Assembly (NCBI RefSeq): GCF_963675165.1
Contig: NC_087385.1
Coordinates: 2,294,501 to 2,358,500 of the forward strand
DNA length: 64,000 nucleotides
Direction of reading: 5' to 3'
Origin: Halichondria panicea
Taxonomy: Eukaryota; Porifera; Demospongiae; Suberitida; Halichondriidae
A model generated the notes under the pieces. It ran no database searches, was not told where the DNA came from, and worked only from the letters and a program-made list of their open reading frames with translations. Both the position numbers and the translations under genes were made by a program. Below are positions 25,501 to 37,500 of this stretch, piece after piece (the stretch's first letter is position 1; every line of letters starts with the position of its first letter).

Positions 25501-28500
25501 CTAATGGGAAACTGTTCAGTTGAACACTGCCTCCAATAGCGGCCTGTGGTTGGAGAGAGGTAACACTCAGCCGTTTTTTCATAGCAATTCTGATAGAGGT
25601 TGACAGGAGAGCTGATTTGATTTGTAAGGGTGGTGACATCGCTCTAAATTGTGGTCTGATCTAGTTGGAATTGGTTCTAGCTAGTCAAAAGCTGCGATAC
25701 TGTACTGTCCAGTTGTGTTACCCTTGGACCTGCTGTAGGTGTCTCGATGACTCAACACTTTCGGACAACATGTCCACTGAAGATTGTAGGGAAAGGTGCT
25801 CTTGCTGCAACTGTTGTTGGGCCGATGACAGTTGAGTCACCATATTTTTGACTACTTCAACCTCTTCCAGAGTTACATTCAATTTATTCTCCAAAATTTC
25901 AATATCTTGTAAAGTGTGAGTACTATTAGCTGGAGGAGCTGTGGTATATGCACAATTCTTTCCTTGATCTTCCGAAGGCAACTGTACACGTGTAATGGCT
26001 AATTGTTGCCAAAAAAGGTGTACTTTGTTACTGCATGTATAACACTGTCTGTGTTTAATACAGCAGTGTGCTTTGTTGTCAAGAGTAAGAGTGTTCTTAT
26101 TTACTTTTGTTATTGTATAAACCAGTTTGACAACAATAGCTTATTGTGTTCTTCTGCATGCCTTGTTTTATTGAACAGGTGCATGCACACGTCCGATTTA
26201 TGATGACAGACACAATCAATTGTTACCTTTTTAGTTACTGTATATTCTACCGAGATTACGCCCACCCTAATTGAAAGGTGGGATGAGTGAATAGTTTTGT
26301 CTCGAAATTACGCCCACTCACTAAGAAACTATTATAAAGTATTTTCTATCGGAGGCCTACCAGCGCTTGAAATACATTGAATACAACAATGGTATAATGC
26401 ATTTGTGTGTAAAGTAGTGGAGATGTCCACGCAAGGCTACGGTTAGCATTATTTTTTTTTTAGAAAACAAATTTGTTAAAATTTGTGTTTCATCCAAGGA
26501 TATAGGTCACAGTATAAATGCTTGTCTACTTGGCGTTCAGCATGGTCTTGTGTCTTGTGATAATAAACCTTGCTCCACAATAACATTGATAAACCAGACA
26601 GCAGATCAGAAAAGTACTATTAAGCTACATGTACATTAAACCTGAAACGAACGGGAGTCCTGCATGGGGTCACAGGCACGCCCAGAGCAGATCACAGGCA
26701 ATTTTTCACAGTATAGTAGAGGACTATTGCTTGTACTTGTCATCCTGCAAGAGGTCCCAGGCTAGGCTGAAGCATACGTATCTATATACCGTATAGTGGG
26801 TAATCTTCGTGGGGCAAAATATTCGTGGTTTTCGTGGTTGGAGGTCTGACCACGAATATTTTACCCACGAATGAAGCGACCTTGCCTACCTTTACTTGCA
26901 GTGCAAGCTAAGCAACCACGAAAATATTACCCACGAAATGTCTCAATATTGCTGAACCACGAATATTTTGTCCCCCGAAAATTACCCGCTATACGGTATA
27001 TGGCTGAGGCTATCACCACGGTACAACCATCTAAAAACAAATCATCACTACAACTATCATGAATCATCACAGTACAATTAATTAAAACTCCAAATTTTGA
27101 ATTCAAACGCTGCTGCTCCCACATGACACCATGTGTGACCATGTAGTTATACATAACTAGTTGTACAAAGTGGATGCAATAGGACATCTGATAATAGTCA
27201 GTTTGCAAAATAGGTCCACATCACTGTCGCCAGGTATGAGCCAATGACCATCTGCATCCTCTCTTGGGTAGGTTGTATCGCACACACAACGAACATTCTG
27301 GTTCGAGTCGTTTGGTCGCAGATATGCTGACTCTTGAAAGATTCCAAACCGTCTTGATCGATGCTCACATCGCATACTCAGTGTGTATTGTCCCTGTATA
27401 GAAGTGAATAACAACAACTGTCATCAATTTATTTGCCTACGTATAATCCCATTATATAGCCTTACACATATAATACTAGTGGAAACTACACCTGTCACCT
27501 GGACATGTCAGTGCATATATGCATGTACGTATCTGTATATTGATTAATGCAGAGAATAGAAAAGTTTGTCTCCCGCATACATGTATATACAAAATTCTAT
27601 GGAGCTTAATCCCCTAAGTATATATAAGAGCTAATTTATTAGTCGTTTACTGAACATATAATTACTACACTACAGTTATACTAGGAGAATGCAGAGCATG
27701 TTTGGGGCGAGCGTGGGAAAATTGTGTATTTGGGTTCTCTTGTTACAAGGTGTAGCCATTATATTATTGCAAACCTTGCCAAATTCTAAAACAGCACAAC
27801 AGTAGATCTAATGCGGAGCCTAACCAATATCTCACGTATAAGTTGGTAAAGGATCATGAATCTCAAAAGCAAATATCGTGCTGGTCCATATATACATATA
27901 CAGACAGACAGACAAAATTGCAGCGTTGATGACTAGGTAGGGACTCGCTTTGCTTGCCCCAACTATACCGTATAGCGGGTATATTTCGAGGGTGTAAAAT
28001 GTTTGCGGTTTTTTCACTGATTCAGCACGTACCGCGAACATTTATAACCCACGAATTTAATATCACATGCATGTGCATGCTGTAAAAAGGCTGCTATTCG
28101 CGAAAACCTTTCTAACAATCTGTACTAATGACAATGTTCTTACTGTAAGATAAAGATTAACAACAATGCATGCATGCATGTACATGTAAGACTTACAGTT
28201 ATGCTAATGGGTAGCTCTCCAGTTGAACACTGCCTCCAATAGCGGCCCATGGTTGGAGAGAGGTAACACTCAACTGTTTGTTCATAGCAATTCTGATAGA
28301 GATTGACAGGAGAGCTGATTTGATTTTTTAGGGTGGTGACATCGCTCTGAAGTGTGATCTGATCTAGTCGGAATGTGTCCACTGAAGATTGTAGGGAAAG
28401 GTGCTCTTGCTGCAACTGTTGGTAGGCCAATGAGATTTGAGTCACCATATTCTTGAGTACGTCAAGTTCTTCCATAGTTGTATTCAATCTGTCCTCCAAA

Positions 28501-31500
28501 TTTTCAAAATCTTGTGGAGAGCGGGTGCTATTAGCCAGAGCTGTGGTACATGCACAATTCTTTGCTTGTTCTGCTAAAGTTTCTTGCTGACCTATCTCAT
28601 TATGAAGGCTTGCTTGTGCTGTTATAATCCCCAACACCGCTGCTATGGACAAGACAACAGCCAAAGTAGCCACCACTGCTAAGCAACTTAGTTTGCAGCC
28701 TGTTGTCTGCTTCTTGAGCATTAGTTGGCTGTAGATTTGTTTAGATGTCCTAGATAAACTAAACAGATGATTATATTCTGTTGTATCTGTCTTACCTACG
28801 TCTTCATAAACTGGGTTTATTGTTACATGCTCAAATGAGTCTCCCATAGTGCTGGAATCTCCATTGTTAGTGGTCTGTTCGTAGTCAGGTTCAACGTGTG
28901 TTATGTAGCCACTGTTGTACACCATGCTGTGTTGTCCTTCTGATCTGACTGAGCTGTATATATCCTTCTCACTTATCTCCATCTCTTCTGGCTAGTTCAA
29001 TGTCTGATACATATAGTACTATAATAGTTATGTGCGCTGCTTTACCTTATGATAGGCAAGCTGTATAATGGCTAATTACTTATTCTGAACAGGTGTTTTA
29101 AGTATATACGTTCTTTGTTATGGTACAAACAGTATTACAATAGCTTATTGTAGACTGTTTATTGTTTTTCTGCTTCTCTTTTCACATAGTGCTGGTGCAT
29201 GTGATGTGTTGCTGTGCATGGTATGATCGTAACCAGGAGTGCATGGATAGAAGTATCTGACTACCAAGCACATTTGATTTTCTCTGTTGACAGTGCAAAC
29301 ACTTGTTTCATCAAAACTAAAAAACATTTGCGATGTGAACGTTGCTAGGATTGCCAGGAAAGAAAAGCGCGAAAAAGCGAAGAAACAAGAAATTCGGCGA
29401 GTACATAACTCCAACGTCATTCACATGTACTGTTTAAGCTATTTTTGTTTTGGTACTTTTTCTTGGCCAATCCTTTCACATTGCAATTATAGTGATGTTT
29501 ATGATTGTGTTTTTGATCTGACAGTGTTTGAGCAAACACACTAGTGTTGGATGTGTGCGGGGTGGAAGTATTCCAAGTTTATATGACCAGCAGATAAAGA
29601 CCCTTTCAAGAGGCATAGATCTAACTACTTCTTCTACAACAATGAGTACTGTGTACTGTGTTCTTTTATATCATAGAAAGTCAGTGTTAGTAGTAATTAT
29701 TCAAACCATTGTTTCACTGTCCAAAGGTGAATTCTTATTGTAGTGCAATGACTGTGCATTTTACCCAACCTGTATTTTGATTCTAAAATTCCTTATCAAC
29801 AGTAGGTCACTCGACTGTACATGTTCATGACATTGTAACGGATTGGAGTTATGCACTCGCCAAATTTCTTGTTTCTTCGCTTTTTCGTGCTTTTCTTTCC
29901 TGGCAATCCTAGCAACGTTCACATTGCAAATGTTTTTTAGTTTTGATTCCCTTTCTTTTTCATTACAGTAGTACATTAATAAATTAATATGACGTTGCCG
30001 GATTAATTTGTCATCGTCCTGTAATCTTGTTGAAGATAATAATTATGTAAGTGGTCGTTTGACAGAAGTATAATTATTATTATACTCCTCAATAATGAAA
30101 GTGAAATACCTAAGAGGAACATGAAGAAGCAAGAGAAGTTCAAGAAGAGAAGACAGGACTGGAATATAAAACATTATTATTTTATTCAATCATTTATCTA
30201 TATGATAAAAATAATTGCAGCCATGTTTATACTGTAGATGTACTTCCAAGTGCAAAAGCATGGAGGCCTACAGTCAGTGCATACGTCTAGCATGCATACC
30301 TAAAGTGAGAGAATGTAGAGCTGAGACGTTGAGCTGAAGAAAGGAGGTTTTGATGTCACAGCCACGCCCATCTCATAAGTTGCCATGTGCGTTGCTGTGG
30401 CAGTCATTTAAAGATGGCGGAATTGCGTAGGCAAGAGAAGTGAAGCATGAGAAGTCACCTGCTACCTCTTGGAAGCAAACGCAATTCTGAGAAAAACGCC
30501 CATGGTCCGGTTTGTAATTGACTAGAGGCTGAACATGTCTGTACAAGGAGGAAATGCTTTCCAAGAATATTACTTACTTACTAACTCAGTCAGACGAAAC
30601 GCGGTGAAATATGAAAATAGTGCAAATATCAATAGTAATGCATGAGAGTATTCATAGACTATAATATCGCACATTTAAAAGGCTAACTAAGCTATCTATC
30701 CAGTCCATTTCTTGCTGTGGCCTTTCCCTGCAGAAATAGAGCAGTCTAAACACGAATCAAAATGTGTGCAATAATTGAAAACACACACTACTGCACTGTC
30801 AATCCTATGTACAACCTACTGGTTGTACTAATACAGTATAATTATGAAGTAATCTCCTAAAAATTCCACTGCAATACACAGACACACACACACAGACACA
30901 CACACACAGTCAGCTTTACCTTATTCCTCGTGCTGCTACGCTACTATAGGCATAATTATGCATACGCTTACACACCATCAACAGACACACTTGTGTGATG
31001 TTATGTGCATTTTCATCGTAAGTGTATTCGTGCACTCTAGCTGTGATTGCTATGATAAGTATACGTATAGTATGACGGCGGTCACAACACAACGAAGCCA
31101 TGCATTGTCTAAAATGTGTGGGAGGCAGATCTCCTAATCATGACCAGCACTCCTGTTGTGACTAATAGTCCCCCGGGTTTATTTCAGTGCGAGTTAGCTG
31201 GTTAATTTTCACCCGCTTGAAATATCCTGTTACCCGCTTCCAACAAGTAAATTTTCTACTTGCACCTTGTCGATTACCTGCTTAATATTTAAAACCCACG
31301 TTTTCACCCAATTCTGAAAGAAAGCCATGTTGTCCCAAATATGTACATTGTACGTTGAGCAATATGCCATTGTCATGTGATCTCTACCTACTTAATTTCC
31401 TTGTCAGAAAACTTGTTCATTGTGAAAAGGAGGTGCACATAGTAAATTTTGCAGACACACATGATCGTTCTATAGGACTTCAATTACTGTTGGGCATCTA

Positions 31501-34500
31501 GTGATGACTAAATTGCATGTGTACACTAGACCACTCGGCAGTATAGCATGTCCTGGGGTGTTCTTGATCGGATTGGTCACTTCACAAGCACATTGCACGT
31601 TGCCCTGTCCGTCAGGTCGTATGTAGGTAGACTTGAGGAGGGAGCTGTCATCTCTGTTGCAACTCTGCTCACAGTGCATGCTCAATGTGAAAAAACCCTG
31701 TCAATAGTGTGTGGTGTACACATATAAATATAGATGTCATTGAAACGTGAGCACTTTATAACTCTGTCAACAATGTCCAAACGATCCATAACACTGCACA
31801 ATGTACTTCTTACATAATTATAGCTCCACTAAGCTGTTAAAAAAGTAGTCTACAGTGTGTAATAATATCTATTGAACGTAGCTCTGTTCTTATAACGAAT
31901 CCTCATGAACGTTAGGAACATGCATGCACACTTATATGCATGATATTATAACTTACATCTCTTGTAATAGGCTGAGAATTTGTGAAACATTGACTCCAGT
32001 AATTGTTTCCATTTGCTGTGCACATAGTCGTATCATCGTAGCACGCCTGGTAGAGGCTAATGGAAGTACTTTGTCTAGTAGATGAGTTCATCATGCTGTT
32101 TACTTGTGCTGTCAAATTATCCAATGAGGAAAGTAAAACTATTTGCTCTTGCTGTAACTCCTGTTGGTTTGCAGAAAGCCGAGTCACATTATCCTCAAGC
32201 TGCTGTATTTTAGGATCTTTTAGATCTACTGCCTCCAAGCTCTGAAATGTAGTCGTAACGTTTTGTGCTTCTTCCTGGAGTATTTTTATCTCTCCTTTTA
32301 GGCCTGCTACTTCTATCTTTGTCACTACCAGCGCTGTTACAGACAAGCTACATGCTACTATGCACAGTAGAAGTAGCAATACCATTGGTAGAAGATTGCT
32401 TGGTTTACCTTTGTATACTTGATCGTTGTTCGACTGCACCTGCTGCTTTTTTCGTGCCCAACTGAAAAGACGGTTGTATCGTCTGGTCTCATACGCAGGG
32501 TTAGCCATCATTTCATTGCTTTCCTGGTTGTCTTTTGCATCTGTCATACTAGTCACTTCGTACACCGTATTGTACTCCAAACTCGTCTCCATCTGCTCGG
32601 CATTGCCATCTGCAGATTGCAAACTGTTGTTCTCGTACTCGTTGATGGTTCCACTTCGTCCAGGTAGCTCCATTCTCACTCGAGTTGTGCTGGTAGCAAG
32701 TCACTCTACAGTCATCACCTATTGTTTCAATGAATTAACATGTCAGGATTGTCCACTCAAATATGGACATGGTCTGATCTGTAAAATCAGGCTATGGAAG
32801 TATTGCAGATAATTACCATTGTTTTTCAGGGTGGGGTATTTAATGCTAAACGATTCATCAGTTGTTTTAATTCATGCTATGGAGTAGAAAGTTGTGTTTT
32901 GTGATATTGATCCCCGTCCCCCGTCCCAAGTTGTTGTATGCAAGTTTTCACTTATGCTGTGTAATTTTAAATTTCGAATGCACATGTTTTTCCTGCGCAG
33001 GAGAAACTGACACAGCTCGTGCGATTGATGGGTGGAAAGGTAGAAGGGGACTTCACAAAGAGAGTAAGTTGTAGCTACTACCGTATAGCGCGAAATTTTC
33101 GAGGCACTTATATTTCGTGGATTGGCCTCTAAAAGCCATTTCGTTGCACAATGTTCGCGGAATGACTGCTTACCGGAAGCCACGCCTTTAAATATTTGCA
33201 TGATAGCAGGTAATTCTAATTAAAGAACAATTTTCGTAGACTTAATTTTCGTGTACAATTCTAACCCACGAAATCCGCGAAAATTAAGCCCCCCGAAAAT
33301 TTCGCGCTATACGGTATTTAATGGGTTGTGAATAATTTCAACCCATGAATGGCTGAGGAGGTGCGAAGCACTTGATCTTAGTTAATTAAGGTCACTACTT
33401 TTAGCCGAGTTTTTAGTGCTGTATAGGCTTAAAACGTAGTTGGGTTATAATTTATTTTCGCCAATTTTGCTCAGAAGCAAGATACACAGTGGAGCAGCTT
33501 GTTCTTGAGGTCAACACAAAACTGATCTTTCAAGTAGGGTTTTGAGTGAAATTGGCAAAATAAAATTATAAATACCCAACTGACATTTTAAGCTTACAGG
33601 CACTAAAAACTCAGCTAGAAGTAGAGAAGGTAGGAGAAAACCAATGATTAGTGACCTTCATTAACTACGGTGAAGTGCTCTGCACTGCGAATGGCCTGTT
33701 AGCTTTAATGTCAAGTTCTTAATTCCCACACCCTATACAAATAATTATGTCATGGCATGATGTTCAGCCAATTTTGGGGGTCTATATGAAGTTTATAGTT
33801 TAATTACGTAACCATATATGCATATAATTATTCTCCTATATGCTTTCATTCCTATAGCGGACCTTTAACATTCACATTTATGTTAATCTAAGTACGCATA
33901 TTGTACAGTACATAGCACAGCGATTACGTTCAGTACCAGTTATGTAGTTAGTAAACAGCATGACTGTGTAACTGCTATATAGCTATAGGTGTTCAGTTAA
34001 TTTTAGTCAGCCATACACGTACATAGCTTCTTGATATCTGCTATTATGTGTTACAATGCAAATGAGGACGCAAGAAACTTTTTTTCTTGTGGCAGGTCTC
34101 TGGAGAACTCTATAATACATGTATATACACGTAGCTCCTATGATTATGGAAGATGGTCTATACATGCAATTTGATAGTAATCTCTCCAAATCAACCGACA
34201 TCTTACGTGTACGTACGTACATTCATGCATTGTAATTTTGGAGACAATATAATTCATGTGCATTCCAATGACAAAATTCAGCTGGTATCAGAGTATAATA
34301 CTCAGTACTGCAAATATAGAACATATAATTATATTATGCATACATGTATATACGATACAGTCGTATTGATTACTATACTGTATGCCTGAGTGTCTATGGG
34401 TTTTTGACGCCGTACACTGTACGTGTTGGTGAATAATGTATTGCTGTATAGCGGGTAATTTTCGTGTGATAAAAATTCGTTATTTTCCTGGGCAAGCTGA

Positions 34501-37500
34501 CCTCGACGAAAATTTACCCACGAAAATGTAGGCGTGGTTTACTGAAACGCATGCAATGCAGTGCACCTAATGACATTTTTTACTCACGAAATCACCGCTG
34601 TTCAACTCCCATGAACATTATTTGCTATACGGTATAATTATAGGTACGTATGTACATGTATATGATGACCCGTATATACGTATGTATGATGATCCATACC
34701 ATGGAAAGTACTAATTGTTTTGTGAGTGTAAATCAATGGACTTGTACACAACTAATTGTAATCAACTACTTTGAGTCCTTCTTTCTGCTAGTGAAATATC
34801 CCACTCCACCCAAAATCGCACCCCCAACGAGAGCTCCCACGGCTAGAGGCACTGCTCCAATCCCTGAGCTAACAACGCCCACGCAACCTCCTACAGCAAC
34901 TCCAGCTGCACTGAATTTTGTTATCCTCATTAATATTTCTTTTTTCGTGTGGTCATGTACTACGATCGGTTGAAGCTCGATATCTTGTTGAAAATCTTTG
35001 TCTCTTGTATCTTGACGATTCTGTATTCGTTCGGCATTCATCGAGTAGAAAGCGTTTTTAGTTTCAGGTGTTGAAATAGTGTCCAAGCAACCGAACCACA
35101 ATTCTGTGAACCAATATTCGCGATCAGGTAGGCTGCGAACGTCATAGTAACCGGCTGGTAAAATTTTTATAGCATGTGCTACATCTTCTGAAACTTTCGC
35201 CTCTGTTATTATTAGATTTCGTACCTTTTTATCAAACTTAAGAATTTCTGCAACAAATTTTTCAACTTTCTCGCTTGGGCGAAGTCTTGACCAGCTAACG
35301 TGAAAATTTTCAATCGTATTCGCAAATGTAAGAACAATGACAGTCTTCTTCCAAATCTCCTCACTAAAAGCTTCGGTTAAAGTGCGAATGACGGAAGCCT
35401 CTGGATTTTCAGTGCCCGGCACGAACCGTGTTACACTTGAGTTGATACAGTATATCATCAAATCAATGTTTTGTGAGCACTTGTCAACCATTTCTTGGAC
35501 ATAGGCCTCTTGGTTCTGAGTCCCATCGTATAGTCCCGGGGTGTCCCAAACTGTGGCTAACACATCATCTTTCCTGCACTGGTACTGCTTGACCTCTGCA
35601 TGATAAAAATAAATTTCAGAGATTGGATGTTTATTATGCCTCGGTGCACATGCACAAGCGAGGTATACGGTAGAGTGTGTGTGTGTGTGTGTCTGTGTGT
35701 AGACTGCTGCAGCTGCTCAAGGATCAATAAAGTGCAATAGGCTTCTAGTTATGTTTTCTTGGATCTTAATTCGTGGATTTGCAAAATAATGCTTCGTTCT
35801 CGAGTTATGTTTACTTTTGCTTACTTGGAATGCCATTGCAGCCTTTTCAGAAGAGCACATAGCCAAACTTGTTTACCGAGTGTTGCTACTCTACTTAGTA
35901 GTTAGCTCTCTGCACTAGAACGCTAGCTATTGGTAGCTGCAAGAGTGAGAAGAGAGCTGCAATTAAGGCTCTGCTGATGCAGCCATTAGTTTTAGACTCA
36001 AACTTTTGTTTTTAACAACAATCATGGGTCGATCATTACCCACTCTTTGAGTTTGCATGCAACAAATTGCAAAAATGTTCATCATGACGGTGTATAAGTT
36101 CGTAGCTTTATGTTATGTAGCTTTGGCATCTCCACCGAGGCATCAGCACCTGCGGTGCTTTCATTTATTTGCTTAGCTATAATAATAATTATGTAGTACA
36201 CTTGTAACACAGCGTGAGAAATTATTGCTACAGTACACCCCTATAGTATACTTTTCATTTCCAAATGATACTCACCATCAGGGGTCATAATTATTATGCA
36301 CTGTGAAAAATGATATGTGACTTCAATACGTGCAGTCTTTGACATATGTATAAGTTTCCCGGGAGTTTTAGAACCGAAATGGGTGGTACCAGAGCCACTA
36401 CATAGACTTAAACATCACGTGAACCGCTTCTGGTTGTACTATTGGATCGGTGCTATAGTGACAGTAGTCTGTTTGCTTTCAGATTAGCCCCAGCTTTTCA
36501 TGTTTAGCTCAAAAAACTTGTTTGCAAGCTTTAGTTTTACTGTATAGCTAGGCTACTACTGTAATGGGCCCTACCAGTGGTGCATGTCTTTAGCTGAGTG
36601 TTGCTGTCATTTTCTTTTGCTTCTCCTTCACCATAGATAGTATCTATTCCTTCATCCTTGATCTTCAAGCCAAGTATCCCGTTCACGAGTGATGACTTCC
36701 CACTGCCTGCTTTACCGGTCACTAAGATATGGATCTCACGGGTCTCCTTGATATGACCTTCAGAAGTAGCCATACTCAACTCTTTGAAGTTGTGGACACT
36801 ATTTTTCTCCTATCAGTAGATCTACAGTAATTTACTGTATGCATTTACTGTGTAGGTACAGTATTATGGGACTGTTTACTTTACTAATTCTGTTTCTAGG
36901 ACACTAGATCATCTGATATAATGAATACTCTTGTAATCCAAATTTAGACTTGTAGGCCTATTTTTACATTTTGATCTCTTTAACAAAAATGGATACCGAG
37001 AACAATGAAGATGGTTTTCGAATAATGGAAGATAAAGGAAGCGATTTGGACCTTTCAAGGCTTTCTTCCGAAGTCAAGAGTCACCTAAGCTCTACAAAAG
37101 TGGCTGCCATTTTACGCAGTGGCAAGTCCATAGATATCCTTATTTGTGGTAAAACTGGCGGTGGAAAATCAACTCTAATAAACGGATTAATGGGAGTCAA
37201 ACTTATGGAAAAAGAGGCTGCTAAGGAAGGTGACAGTTTAACTCACTGCACCACTCGAGTGGATGAGTACAAAACGATCAAGGATAAAATTACTGTTACT
37301 GTGTGGGACACTCCTGGTTTACTGGATGGCACGGACAAGCAAGACGATTATTTGAGGGAAATTGAAGACAAATGTCCTCCCATACACCTCAAATTATTTT
37401 GTATAAGTTGCAGCCAAACACGATTTGTTTCTGGACCAAATAATGCTGATAATGGTGATTTCTTGGTCATGAAGAAGTTCACTGAAGCCTTTGGAATGGA

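Larger units (their letters stand above)
28983..31469. other. 2.5-kb spacer between members D and E
   Basis: No gene supported. It holds the inverted repeat at 29311-29946 and a reversed fragment of dispersed family 1 at 30850-30955. The remainder is AT-rich sequence without visible structure. Confidence 0.4.

Noticed and set aside
21874..32673. C-type lectin or SRCR identity for the array ectodomains
   Set aside because: The type II plus coiled-coil layout resembles NK-type lectins, but WIG, EPN/QPD or WND-type lectin motifs and SRCR cysteine spacing are absent.
32426..32812. 128-codon + strand frame
   Set aside because: It is antisense to the first exon of member E and its composition mirrors that gene's codons; no independent support.
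34766..36773. Septin or dynamin identity for the GTPases
   Set aside because: The P-loop to DTPG spacing, FWKNTVIVLT word and C-terminal glycine-rich segment fit AIG1/GIMAP better; no septin unique element or dynamin middle domain.
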